From: Galbitalea sp. SE-J8
GTDB taxonomy: Bacteria; Actinomycetota; Actinomycetes; Actinomycetales; Microbacteriaceae
Length of the DNA: 64,000 bases
NCBI RefSeq assembly: GCF_030345695.1
Contig: NZ_JAUASV010000009.1
Location: forward strand, 53,773 to 117,772
Direction: 5' to 3'
Under the pieces are notes generated by a model. That model was not told the DNA's origin. It was given only the letters and a program-made list of their open reading frames with translations, and made no database searches. The position numbers and the translations under genes are program-made. Within the stretch, counting starts at the first letter, position 1. Every line of letters begins with the position of its first letter. Shown here piece after piece: positions 34,871 through 43,812 of the stretch.

Positions 34871-37084
34871 ATGAGCAGCGCCGAGAAGACCAGCCGACCG
34901 CGCCGTGAGGCACGCACGGGCACGCTGTTCGGCACGCTGTTCGGCACGCGGTCCCGCATCCTGCTCACCGTCAGCGCGATCGCGGGCGCGCTCTATCTGG
35001 TCGCGGTGCTCGTCGAGGCGGTGATCCTCGCGGTCGGCAACTCGGTCGACTTCTCGGGCTACGCCGCGGACGGCCCGCTGCAGCTGTACAACCCCCTGCG
35101 CCGGATGGCGGCGGGCGAGATCCCCGGAGCGGACTTCCCGTTCTTCCACGGCGTCGGCGTGCTCGAGATCCACTTCCCGCTCTTCGCGCTCTTCGGCGAG
35201 AACATCTTCGCGTCCGAGATGTCGCGATGGCTCACGAGCCCCGTCCTGTTCCTGGTCGCGACGCTCACGCTCATGCTGAGCGTGTTCCGCGGCTGGCGGC
35301 GGGCCGTCATCGGCACCGCGCTCGCGACCGCGGCCGCGCTCATCCTCGACCGGATGGTCGACCCGAGCAACTCCCTCCTCGGGGTGCGCACGACCATGCC
35401 GCTGCTCGTCGCCGCGGCGTTCATCTGGCGCCCGCGCCGCGGGCGCGAGCTGCCCATCGGACGCTGGGACGCCTCGCGCGTCCTCGTGTGGGCGGGCGTC
35501 GGGCTCGCCGTGTCCACGGGCACCGAGCAGGGCGTGGCCACGGCGGGTGCCGTGATCGTGTTCCGGCTCGTCACGGAGCTCTGGCGCACCCGGCGGCTGC
35601 TCCGCTCGCTGCTCGCGACGGGCGTCGACGCCGCGGCCATCGCCGCGTCGGTGTTCGCCGTGTCGAGCATCCTCACCCTCGGCCACGCTCCCGCGGCGCT
35701 GTCGTACGCGCTCATCGACGTGCCGCAGGACCAGGGCTGGGTGTTCGGCGCCGCACCCAACATCTCCCTCACCTGGGACGCGCTGTGGTGGTCGCTGCGC
35801 GGCGGGCCCACGTTCACCTGGGGCATCGTCCCGGCCTACTGGACGGCGGGGCTGCTCGGGCTGGCCCTGCTGGCGCTGGCGCTCGTGCTCCGTCGCGTCA
35901 GCGCGGCCATCGCGTTCGGCATCGGCATGCTGTTCCTGTACGGGTGCGCCGTGCTCGGCAGCATGGTCGGGTACATCAACCTCGACGATCAGATGGCCCC
36001 GCTCGGCCGCGTCGCCGGCGTGGCGATCGCGGTCCTGGTCACCGCCGTCCTCACCGGGCACCGCCCGGCGCCCACGCCCCGCGCGGGCGCGTCCGCCCCG
36101 CGCGACGCCGAGCCGGCGCGTCGCCCGCGAACGAGGACGATCGAGCGGCGGGTGCTCGTGCCGGCCGCCGCCCTCGCGGCCATCGCGCTCGTCGCCGTGT
36201 CCGTCCCGCCGCGGGCGGAACGCGTCGACGCGATCAAGATCGTGCACTCGTTCCAGGCCGCGGTCGCGGCCCCGGGGGAGACGGACTACGAGATCAGCGG
36301 CACCGGCTGGCGCTACGCCATCGACACGCTGAACGCCGTCGTGCCGCCCGGATCGAGCATCTGGTCCACGTACACGAGCCTCTACGAGAGCAGCCGCGGG
36401 CTGCTCGGCGCCCCGCCCGGCGGCGAGGACTACATCATCCACGCGGTCGGCGCCGATCGCCGCGCGGCCTACGAGCAGGCGTTCATCGACGACGCCCCCG
36501 ACTACGTCGTCACGGTCAGCCCGGCGTACTTCTGGTACGAGGAGTGGCTCTGGTCGAAGTGGCCGCGGTTCTACGAGGAGGTCTTCCGCGACTACCAGCC
36601 GATCGCCGACGACGGCTCGCACATCATCTGGCAGCGCGACCCTCAGCCCGACTCGGTGTCGGCCGACTCGACCGAGCTGCCGGTCGCTCCGACGGCCGAC
36701 GGCGCCGACTCGTTCGCCCTGCCTCCGAACGACACGGACCAGGTGAAGGTCTACTTCCTCACCGTCGACTACACCGCGAGCACGCCGGTCCCCGCCCTCG
36801 CGCGCGTCCCGCGCTACACGATCGCGTTCACCGGCACCGGCCTGACCTACCCCGTCTCGTTGCCGAACTACGAGAAGCGGGCGAGCTTCCCGGTGGTCCT
36901 CATGCCGCACCAGACCGCCCCGGTCGGAGTGGCCGGCGCGAGCGGGGTGATCCCGGGCGCGCGACTGTCGATCGCCGACGCGTCGTATCGCGAGCTCGCG
37001 CCGTCCGGCGCGCTGCAGTCGTTCCTGACGGTCAACTACTGCCACGCCCAGGCCCAGTTCGACCACGTGACGTGCCCGGGCTGA
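34871..37084 (+). CDS. Large polytopic membrane protein with C-terminal extracytoplasmic domain (unknown)
   Basis: This 737-residue protein has an early helix (LTVSAIAGALYLVAVLVEA), an acidic loop DGPLQLYNPLRRMAAGEIPG, and about eight to ten further helices to residue 430. A soluble domain of roughly 300 residues follows, with PGSSIWSTYTSLYESS, YVVTVSPAYFWYEEW and a C-terminal beta-rich stretch. The layout resembles GT-C glycosyltransferases or polysaccharide polymerases, but no defining motif is recognised. Near the N-terminus GTLFGTLFGT is a short internal repeat. The position between two glycan units suggests a role in polymer assembly (inference). Confidence 0.7.
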   Translation: MSSAEKTSRPRREARTGTLFGTLFGTRSRILLTVSAIAGALYLVAVLVEAVILAVGNSVDFSGYAADGPLQLYNPLRRMAAGEIPGADFPFFHGVGVLEIHFPLFALFGENIFASEMSRWLTSPVLFLVATLTLMLSVFRGWRRAVIGTALATAAALILDRMVDPSNSLLGVRTTMPLLVAAAFIWRPRRGRELPIGRWDASRVLVWAGVGLAVSTGTEQGVATAGAVIVFRLVTELWRTRRLLRSLLATGVDAAAIAASVFAVSSILTLGHAPAALSYALIDVPQDQGWVFGAAPNISLTWDALWWSLRGGPTFTWGIVPAYWTAGLLGLALLALALVLRRVSAAIAFGIGMLFLYGCAVLGSMVGYINLDDQMAPLGRVAGVAIAVLVTAVLTGHRPAPTPRAGASAPRDAEPARRPRTRTIERRVLVPAAALAAIALVAVSVPPRAERVDAIKIVHSFQAAVAAPGETDYEISGTGWRYAIDTLNAVVPPGSSIWSTYTSLYESSRGLLGAPPGGEDYIIHAVGADRRAAYEQAFIDDAPDYVVTVSPAYFWYEEWLWSKWPRFYEEVFRDYQPIADDGSHIIWQRDPQPDSVSADSTELPVAPTADGADSFALPPNDTDQVKVYFLTVDYTASTPVPALARVPRYTIAFTGTGLTYPVSLPNYEKRASFPVVLMPHQTAPVGVAGASGVIPGARLSIADASYRELAPSGALQSFLTVNYCHAQAQFDHVTCPG

Positions 37085-37118
37085 ACGGGCGCGGATTCGC
37101 CGTGGACGTACGGCCCGG

Positions 37119-37138
37119 AGGCCGCTCATATACTACTG
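37119..37138 (+). promoter_or_regulatory. Promoter box before the SGNH acyltransferase gene
   Basis: AGGCCGCTCATATACTACTG contains TATACT (37129-37134) as -10 and the GCC-G-CTCATA element shared with 30255 and 34703. The predicted leader is about 60 bases and ends in the GGAAAGG ribosome site of the next gene. Confidence 0.6.
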
Positions 37139-37202
37139 AGCGCCGCCGTGAACCGGGTTCCGCCCCGTCCGAGCCGGTCCAGCGCCCCCTCGGAAAGGCA
37201 GT

Positions 37203-39323
37203 ATGAGCGACCCGAATCGACCGAGCGGCTCGCTCGATTCCCCGGCGGTGCCGCGCTCGCCCTTCCGGCCCGAGATCCAGGCTCTCCGCGCGTTCGCCGT
37301 CGTCGCCGTCGTGCTCAACCACCTCTGGCCGGAGCGGCTCGGGGGCGGATTCGTGGGCGTCGACGTCTTCTTCGTCATCTCGGGATTCCTCATCTCGAAT
37401 CACCTCCTCGGCGAGATCGCGCGCACCGGACGGATCCGGCTGGGGGCGTTCTGGGCGCGCCGGGCGCGCCGCCTGCTCCCGGCGGCGCTCCTCGTGCTCC
37501 TCGTCTCGGCGCTGACGACGGCGGTCGTCATCCCGGTCACCGAGTGGCAGGCCGTGTTCCCGCAGATCGGCGCGAGCGCGCTCTACCTGCAGAACTGGCA
37601 GCTGATCGCCACCGCCACGGACTACTTCACCTCGGCGCAGTCGCCGTCGCCCGTCACGCACTACTGGTCCCTCTCGGTCGAGGAGCAGTTCTACCTCGTC
37701 TGGCCGTTCCTGCTCCTGATCGGCGCCGTCGTCTCGGCGCGACGGCGACCCCGCGGCCTCGTGGTGGGAACCGCGATCGTCATCGCGATCGTCGTCGTCG
37801 CCTCGTTCGCCTACTCCGTCCGGCTGACCGGGACGACCCCGTCCGCGGCGTACTTCTCGACGCTCACCCGCGCGTGGGAGTTCGGCGCCGGCGCGCTGCT
37901 GGCCGCCCTGGCCGCGAAGGCACGGCTCCCCCGCATCCCCGCCGCGGTCATCTCCTGGGCGGGCTGGCTCGGCCTCGCCGCGAGCCTCGTGCTCATCACC
38001 GAGCAGACCCCGTTCCCGGGGGCCGCCGCCGCGCTCCCGGTGGTCGCGACCGCGCTCGTGATCCTCGGCGGCTCGCCGCGTGGCGCCCTCGCTCCGACCC
38101 GGCTCGCGTCGCTTCGCCCCGTGCAGTTCCTCGGCGACATCTCGTACAGCCTGTACCTGTGGCACTGGCTGCCGATCATCGCGCTCCCCCACGTGCTGCA
38201 CCACCCGCTCGGCTGGCGCTGGAAGCTCGGAATCCTCGCCGGCGCGATCGTCGTCGCCGCGCTGCAGAAGCGGTTCGTCGAGGATCCGGCCCGGCGCTGG
38301 TCGGTGCTCGTGCGCGGACGCTCCTGGCGCACCTACGTCGCGATGGTCGTGGGCATGGCGCTCGTCGTCTCGGCGTGCGCGACGGGATACCGATCCGTGG
38401 ACGTGCGCCTCGCGGACGTCGAGACGCAGCTCGCCGCCGCCGTCGACGATGCACCGCCGTGCTTCGCCGCCGCCGCCCGCGCCCCGGGCGCGGACTGCGC
38501 CGATCGCTACACGCTCCGCTACCCGGATGCCCCGCTGCTGACGGCCGTGAACCAGGGCAATCCCGTGCAGAACGGCAGCACCTGCCAGCAGGAGCCGACC
38601 GTGTCCACGGTGCTCACGTGCGACTTCGGCGTGGACGCGGCGGATGCGTCGCTCACCATCGCCCTCACCGGCGACTCGCACGCGGGTCACTACGTCGCCG
38701 CCCTCGACCGGCTGGCGATGGCCAATCGCTGGCACGTCGTGATGTACGTCAAGTCGTCCTGTCCGACGCTGCTGAGCGACGACGTCGCCGCCGCCTGGGA
38801 CTGGACCCTCGGCGCGAGCTGCCGCGCCTGGAACGACGCGATCGTGCCCGAGATCGCCTCGCGCAGCGACATCGACGTCGTGGTCACGTCGAGCATCGCC
38901 CGCGAGTACGCCCGGTTCGACGACGCGGGCGGCCTGATCTCCTACGACACCTCGGACGCCTACGCGGCGGCGTGGCGGGAGTGGACGGCCGCCGGGAAGA
39001 AGGTGTTCGTGATCGGGGACGTGCCCCACATGCAGCTCGGCGACATTCCGACGTGCATCGCGACGGAGGGCGCCGACGACCCGTGCACGCAGAAGACCTC
39101 GATCGCGCTCACGCCCGACCCGATGCTCGTGGCGGCCGCCGCCGCCCACGACCCGGACATCGCGTCGTTCGACCCGAACGAGTTCATCTGCGGGTCGAGA
39201 CGGTGCCACTCGGTCGTGGGCGGCATCCCGGTGTTCGCCGATCAGAACCACCTCAGCCGGTTCTTCTCCGCGAGCCTCGCGCCGTACCTCGGCCGGGCGA
39301 TCGACGAGCTGGTGCACCGATGA
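37203..39323 (+). CDS. OafA/OatA-like acyltransferase with SGNH domain
   Basis: This is a 706-residue protein. The N-terminal acyltransferase-3 domain of about ten helices has LNHLWPERLGGGFVGVDVFF near residue 40 and VTHYWSLSVEEQFYLVWPF. A C-terminal periplasmic SGNH domain contains TGDSHAGHY (Asp491-Ser492) and the DQNH motif (Asp680, His683). This architecture O-acetylates peptidoglycan or polysaccharide sugars, passing acetyl from the membrane domain to the SGNH serine. The stop overlaps the next gene by four bases. Confidence 0.92.
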   Translation: MSDPNRPSGSLDSPAVPRSPFRPEIQALRAFAVVAVVLNHLWPERLGGGFVGVDVFFVISGFLISNHLLGEIARTGRIRLGAFWARRARRLLPAALLVLLVSALTTAVVIPVTEWQAVFPQIGASALYLQNWQLIATATDYFTSAQSPSPVTHYWSLSVEEQFYLVWPFLLLIGAVVSARRRPRGLVVGTAIVIAIVVVASFAYSVRLTGTTPSAAYFSTLTRAWEFGAGALLAALAAKARLPRIPAAVISWAGWLGLAASLVLITEQTPFPGAAAALPVVATALVILGGSPRGALAPTRLASLRPVQFLGDISYSLYLWHWLPIIALPHVLHHPLGWRWKLGILAGAIVVAALQKRFVEDPARRWSVLVRGRSWRTYVAMVVGMALVVSACATGYRSVDVRLADVETQLAAAVDDAPPCFAAAARAPGADCADRYTLRYPDAPLLTAVNQGNPVQNGSTCQQEPTVSTVLTCDFGVDAADASLTIALTGDSHAGHYVAALDRLAMANRWHVVMYVKSSCPTLLSDDVAAAWDWTLGASCRAWNDAIVPEIASRSDIDVVVTSSIAREYARFDDAGGLISYDTSDAYAAAWREWTAAGKKVFVIGDVPHMQLGDIPTCIATEGADDPCTQKTSIALTPDPMLVAAAAAHDPDIASFDPNEFICGSRRCHSVVGGIPVFADQNHLSRFFSASLAPYLGRAIDELVHR

Positions 39324-40903
39324 GCGGCGACCGGCGTGCGCGCGACGCGCATCGACAGGGCCTCGTGCTCGGGCGGTGGGTCTCGATCGTGCTCGTCGTC
39401 GCCGCGGTCGTGCCGCTCAGCGCGATCGTCGTCACCCAGCTGCTCGCCCGCCCGATCGGCGACGACTACACCTGGCTCGCCGCGAGCGATGACCGCGGCG
39501 TCGCCGGTTTCATCACCTGGTTCCTCACGGGCGTGACCGGCCGGTATTCGAACGGCGCGCTCATGGCCGTGTCGTTGCGGGTGTTCGGCGCGCACGCGGC
39601 CCAGGTGCTGCCGGCGCTGCTGCTCGGCGCCCTCGTCGTCGGGCTGGCGCTCTGCGCGGCGCAGGTGCTCGCGCGCGTCGACGCGGTCGCGCTGCCCGCG
39701 CGGCTCAAGCAGGGCGCCGCGCTCGCGATCGTGTTCAGCACGGCGCTCGCCGCCGTGCCCAGCGTCTACGACGGACTGGTCTGGTTCAACGCGGTCGCGA
39801 TCTTCCTCGCCTCGATGGCCGCGACCGCCTGGCTGGTCGCGGCCTATCTCTGGGCGACGGCGCGCACGCGGGTCCGCGTCGTGCCGCTGATCGTGCTCGG
39901 GGTGCTCACGATCGTGACCCAGGGCTTCGCCGAGTCCACGGGGATCATCGTGCTCGCCGGCGCGGGGGTCATGTTCCTCATCGGGCTCGTGACGCGCCGC
40001 GCCGTCGACGTCGTCGCGAGCCTGACCGTGGGCGTTCTGGGAGCGGCGGGGCTGATCGCGGTCTACCTCATGCCGGGGACGCAGTCGCGGCTCTCGATCC
40101 AGGATCAGATCTTCCCCGAGAACAGCGTGAACGCCGTGCTGGCCGGCGCCGGGGACGCGCTGCGCATCCAGCTGACCACCCTCGGCAGCTGGCGCATCCT
40201 GCCGGTGCTCGTCATCGTGGTCGCTCTGCACGCGTTCGCCCGGGATGCGCTGCGAGCGCATCCGGTCAGGGCGGTCGTCGCGGGCCTGGGGCTCGCGATC
40301 GTGCCGTCCGTGCTGACGTGCGTGACGCTGTACATCACGGTGCAGTCCAGCCCGTACCGCGCGATGACGCTCTCCTACCTGCTGTTCGACATCGGCATCG
40401 CCCTCGTCGCGGCGGGCGCGCTCACGGCGCTCGCGGCCCGGATCCCGCTCCTCGTGGCACGTCCGCGGGGCGCGAGCGTGGTCGCGCGGCGAGCGGCGGC
40501 CGTCGTCGGTCTCGTCGTCGCCGCATCCGCGGTCCTCCTCGTGGTGCCGCTGTCGAGCGTCGTGCAGGCGACCGCGGAGCGCGCCGGCCTCGTCGACGCC
40601 CGGTCGGCGGCACTGCGAGCGCAGGTCGCGGCGCACACCGAGCCCGTGCGCGTGGAGCCCGCCCCCCTGCTGCTCGCGTCGACGGAGGCGTCGGAGATCA
40701 ACTACCTGCCGGCTGACCAGCAGATCGGCTGGGTGCTCGGCGGACTCGCGGACTACTTCGGCTTCGACCCGGCGCAGGCGGAGCTGGGCACCCAGCAGCC
40801 CGCGGGGTACTGCCTCGGGCTGGACCGCTCGGCGTACCCGGACGGCCGCGACCTCGCGGCCTACTTCGGCGCAGTGCGCTGCGATGCGCTGCTCACGCGC
40901 TGA
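39320..40903 (+). CDS. Polytopic membrane protein of glycan locus (DUF6056-like, unknown)
   Basis: This 527-residue protein has about ten to eleven helices. After the first helix comes PIGDDYTWLAASDDRG, whose DD motif in the first external loop recalls GT-C enzymes, then VTGRYSNGALMAVSLRVFG. The C-terminal 100 residues are extracytoplasmic and end in a cysteine-bearing segment (PAGYCLGL, AVRCDALL). It is translationally coupled to the SGNH acyltransferase. A lipid-linked glycosyltransferase role is inferred from topology and context only. Confidence 0.65.
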   Translation: MSGDRRARDAHRQGLVLGRWVSIVLVVAAVVPLSAIVVTQLLARPIGDDYTWLAASDDRGVAGFITWFLTGVTGRYSNGALMAVSLRVFGAHAAQVLPALLLGALVVGLALCAAQVLARVDAVALPARLKQGAALAIVFSTALAAVPSVYDGLVWFNAVAIFLASMAATAWLVAAYLWATARTRVRVVPLIVLGVLTIVTQGFAESTGIIVLAGAGVMFLIGLVTRRAVDVVASLTVGVLGAAGLIAVYLMPGTQSRLSIQDQIFPENSVNAVLAGAGDALRIQLTTLGSWRILPVLVIVVALHAFARDALRAHPVRAVVAGLGLAIVPSVLTCVTLYITVQSSPYRAMTLSYLLFDIGIALVAAGALTALAARIPLLVARPRGASVVARRAAAVVGLVVAASAVLLVVPLSSVVQATAERAGLVDARSAALRAQVAAHTEPVRVEPAPLLLASTEASEINYLPADQQIGWVLGGLADYFGFDPAQAELGTQQPAGYCLGLDRSAYPDGRDLAAYFGAVRCDALLTR

Positions 40904-40939
40904 CGGGCGCGGGCGCCGCTCCGTGTAGCGTGGAGGCTC

Positions 40940-41407
40940 GTGACCGACCCAGCCGACGCCGCACGCGGCCCCGTCGAGAGCAGCCCGATCGAGCCCAGAG
41001 GATCGCGCCTGCGCGGCTTCGTCCGCCAGCTGGTCTCCTATTTCGGCGTCGCCCTCATCGGCCTCGTGGTCGACTTCGGCCTGCTCGTGCTCCTCACGTC
41101 GGGACTGCACGTGGACTACCTCATCGGCGCGGCCGTGGGGTTCGTCGCCGGGCTCATCGTGACGTACCTGCTCAGCGAGCGCTACGTGTTCCACTCCCCG
41201 CGCATCCGGTCGCCCTGGCTGCGCTTCCTGATCTTCGCCGGCATCGGCCTGGTCGGCCTCGGCCTCGTCGAGGTGCTCATGTGGGTGTTCACCGACCTCG
41301 TGGGACTCGTCTACATCGCGTCGAAGGTCATCGCGACCGGGGTCGTCTACGTGTGGAACTTCTTCGCCCGCCGCGCCATGTACGGCACGGGGCCGGCGAA
41401 CGCCTGA
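40940..41407 (+). CDS. GtrA-family membrane protein
   Basis: This 155-residue protein has four membrane helices: FVRQLVSYFGVALIGLVVDF at about 28-47, a second pair around residues 55-75, and two more after RSPWLRFLIFAG. YLLSERYVFH between the second and third helix is a GtrA hallmark. GtrA proteins are thought to move polyprenyl-linked sugars made by GtrB-type GT2 enzymes; a candidate GtrB is encoded at 43796-44836. TAGCGT lies nine bases before the GTG with GGAGG in between, so the transcript has little or no leader. Confidence 0.87.
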   Translation: MTDPADAARGPVESSPIEPRGSRLRGFVRQLVSYFGVALIGLVVDFGLLVLLTSGLHVDYLIGAAVGFVAGLIVTYLLSERYVFHSPRIRSPWLRFLIFAGIGLVGLGLVEVLMWVFTDLVGLVYIASKVIATGVVYVWNFFARRAMYGTGPANA

Positions 41408-41410
41408 ATC

Positions 41411-41423
41411 CGGAGGGTCCGGC
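41411..41423. terminator. Short hairpin between convergent genes
   Basis: CCGGA-GGG-TCCGG fills the 16-bp gap between the stops of the gtrA-like and isomerase-like genes. It is short, with no T-run, so terminator strength is doubtful. Confidence 0.35.
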
Positions 41424-42236
41424 TCACACCGGGTAGGCGTCGCGCACGACGGCCACGGCCTCCGCGACCCGGGCGGCGTTGTCGTCTCCCGGTCGCATCT
41501 CGATCGAGACGATGCCGTCGTAGCCGATCTCGCTCAGGGCGCGGGATGCCGCGGCATGATCGACCTCGCCGCGCACGACCGGGCCGAGCATCGGTGCGCT
41601 CGCGTGGAAGTGCCGGAGCCACCCGGCGGCATCGACCACCGAGCCGTACGGGTCGTCGCCCGCGAGCGTCATCCCCGCGGCGTCGAGGTGCAGACCGAAG
41701 CCCGGATGATCGACCGCGGCGACGAGGTCGATGCCCGCGCGCGCATCGACGACGAAGTTGCAGTCGTATGCCGTCGGGTTGGGCTCGATGCACAGCACCG
41801 TTCCCGCGGCGACCGCGAGCTCGCCCCACGCCGTGAACACGTCCACGGCGATGTCCCGGGCCACCGCCGGGGACATCCCGGGCGGGACGATGCGGTTCTT
41901 CGGCGAGCCGAACACCAGCCGCCCGACCCCGAGCCTCCCGGCCAGCTCGATGAACCGCGCCATGTGGGCGGTCGTCCGCGCCCGGGTGTCCGCGTCGTCG
42001 AACAGGGTGAGGTCCGGGCGCCCGAAGAGCATCGACTGGAACGCGGCGATCGCGATCCCCCGGTCGCCCCAGAACCGGCGGTACGCGTCGAGCTCCGCCT
42101 CGGTCACGTCGAGCGGATCGTCGAACGACTTGGTCGGCGCGATCTCGACGCGGTCCACGCCGAGCGCGGCCATGCGGTCGGCGATCGCGGGCTCCTCCTC
42201 GCGCGGCCACGCGATGTTCGAGACGGCGAGTCTCAC
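41424..42236 (-). CDS. Sugar phosphate isomerase/epimerase (xylose isomerase-like TIM barrel)
   Basis: This is a 270-residue AP-endonuclease-2-like TIM barrel. VEIAPTKSF near residue 30, LCIEPNPTAYDCNF with a metal-ligand Glu, GFGLHLDAAG and VSIEMRP carry the expected Glu, His and Asp metal ligands. The family includes hydroxypyruvate isomerase, inosose isomerase and tagatose epimerase. It is the last gene of a five-gene glycan operon, so conversion of an unusual sugar or sugar precursor is inferred. The GTG at 42236 overlaps the SDR gene stop. Confidence 0.8.
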   Translation of the reverse strand: MRLAVSNIAWPREEEPAIADRMAALGVDRVEIAPTKSFDDPLDVTEAELDAYRRFWGDRGIAIAAFQSMLFGRPDLTLFDDADTRARTTAHMARFIELAGRLGVGRLVFGSPKNRIVPPGMSPAVARDIAVDVFTAWGELAVAAGTVLCIEPNPTAYDCNFVVDARAGIDLVAAVDHPGFGLHLDAAGMTLAGDDPYGSVVDAAGWLRHFHASAPMLGPVVRGEVDHAAASRALSEIGYDGIVSIEMRPGDDNAARVAEAVAVVRDAYPV

Positions 42237-43000
42237 GATCGCTCCCGCGCGACGAAGTCCGCGAGTCTCGCGATCACCGCATCCCGCCCGTACAGGTAGC
42301 CGTCGCGGCCGCCGAACACTCCGGCGTGCCTGGTGCGCATGTCGTACAGCCCCGGGACGACGCCGGCCGGCTCGTCGCGGAAGTCGATGCCGAACACCTC
42401 GCGAGCGATCTCGCCGGTCGTCACCGGCTCGGTGGCGAGGTTCACGAGGTCGAGTCCCGCATCCGCCGCCTCGCCGATGTGCCGCCAGAGCTCTCGGAGA
42501 TCGTAGTACTGGAACCGCCCGGCGTGGTGGATGCGCTCGACGTTGTTGTCGTGGAGCAGGTCGAAGACGACGTTCTTCTTGATGCCCGGGCCGAACAGCC
42601 CCGGCAGGCGCACGACGAGCACGTCGTCGAACCGGTCGCGCGCGGCGTTCTCCAGCTGCCAGCGGTGCAGACCGTACGGGTGCAGTCCCGGCTCGGGCAC
42701 CGGGGTGTCCTCGTCCACGCCGACGGGCGAGCCGTACACGTCGACCGTGGAGATGAGCACGAGGCGCTTCGCGCGGAACGAGCCGAGGATGCGCTCCAGC
42801 TCACGGATGTGGACGGCGTCCGACTCGGGGTCCTGGTTGATCCGCCACTTCTCCGCCTTCGCGGCGGAGAACACGACCGTGTCGAAGCTCTCCCCGGCGA
42901 TGTCCGCCGCGTTCGACGAGTTGAATGTGGCGTCGAAGTCGGCCTGCGCCAGCAGGTTCCCGCCGACGAATCCGGTGTGTCCCACGAGGGCTCGGGTCAT
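42233..43000 (-). CDS. Atypical SDR sugar-nucleotide epimerase/reductase
   Basis: This 255-residue protein has ALVGHTGFVGGNLL at the N-terminus and LISTVDVYGSP as the active-site beta strand. The catalytic YxxxK position reads YGLHR, with Arg in place of the usual Lys. It is shorter than most nucleotide-sugar SDRs. It overlaps the GT2 gene upstream and the isomerase gene downstream by four bases each. The Lys change could mean altered catalysis or a reductase such as dTDP-4-dehydrorhamnose reductase-like activity; this is uncertain. Confidence 0.72.
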   Translation of the reverse strand: MTRALVGHTGFVGGNLLAQADFDATFNSSNAADIAGESFDTVVFSAAKAEKWRINQDPESDAVHIRELERILGSFRAKRLVLISTVDVYGSPVGVDEDTPVPEPGLHPYGLHRWQLENAARDRFDDVLVVRLPGLFGPGIKKNVVFDLLHDNNVERIHHAGRFQYYDLRELWRHIGEAADAGLDLVNLATEPVTTGEIAREVFGIDFRDEPAGVVPGLYDMRTRHAGVFGGRDGYLYGRDAVIARLADFVARERS

Positions 43001-43812
43001 CGGCGGGCCGCCTTCGGCGATCGGTACGCGCCGCGCGCGGCGGCGAACAGGATGGACAGGACGGCCGCGTTGCCCTTGATCGGGCTGATCTTGGTCGGGG
43101 TCTTCCCCTTCTTCGGATACGCGCGGGTCACCGGCGTCTCGGTCGTGCGGAACCGGTCGGAACGGCCCGCCTCGATCGCGAGGTGGTAGTGCAGCTCGTA
43201 CGTCTGGAACACGTCGCGGAAGACGTCGACCTCCGGGTCGCCGAGCAGTCGCGCGCTGTAGCCGCGGAAGCCGTTCGTCGTGTCGGTCTGCCGGGTGCGC
43301 GACGCGATGCTGATCAGGGGGGCGTGCAGCAGCAGGAGCCCCCAGTGCCGCAGGAACGGGGTGTTGATGCCCCGTCCGCCCGGGATGTAGCGCGAGCCCT
43401 GGATGTGGTCGTACCCCTCGTGCAGCAGCCGGGCGAAGTCGGGGATCGCCTCGATGCCGTCCTTGCCGTTGCCGTCGATGACGATCACGCCCGAGTAGCC
43501 CTGGTCGAGGGCGTAGTCGAACGCCATCCGCATCTGCGCGCTCAGCTTGCCCGGGCCGGTCTTGGTGAGCAGCGCGCGCACGTCCGCCTCGCCGAGGAAG
43601 TCCCGGTCGAGCGAGCCGTCGGTGCTGCCGCCGTCGGCCACGATCACGTCGAGCCCGAGCCCAGCGTCCCGCATCCGGCGCAGCTGCGACCGCACGCGCT
43701 CGCCCTCGTTGATCACGAACACGACGACGCACAGGTCGCTGGCCCGGGGACGGATCTCGTCGACGCGGTAGGCCGGCACCTGGCGCTGCGACGCGCTAGC
43801 CATTGCTGACAT
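42997..43812 (-). CDS. GT2 family glycosyltransferase
   Basis: This protein of about 271 residues has LCVVVFVINEGERV, VIVADGGSTDGSLD and the metal motif region VIVIDGNGKDGIEAI, followed by DTTNGFRGYSARLL. The pattern resembles polyprenyl-phosphate or dolichol-type GT2 enzymes without membrane helices. The ATG at 43812 has GGAG upstream; the ATG at 43803 is an alternative. It overlaps the neighbouring GT2 gene by 17 bases. Confidence 0.82.
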   Translation of the reverse strand: MSAMASASQRQVPAYRVDEIRPRASDLCVVVFVINEGERVRSQLRRMRDAGLGLDVIVADGGSTDGSLDRDFLGEADVRALLTKTGPGKLSAQMRMAFDYALDQGYSGVIVIDGNGKDGIEAIPDFARLLHEGYDHIQGSRYIPGGRGINTPFLRHWGLLLLHAPLISIASRTRQTDTTNGFRGYSARLLGDPEVDVFRDVFQTYELHYHLAIEAGRSDRFRTTETPVTRAYPKKGKTPTKISPIKGNAAVLSILFAAARGAYRSPKAARR

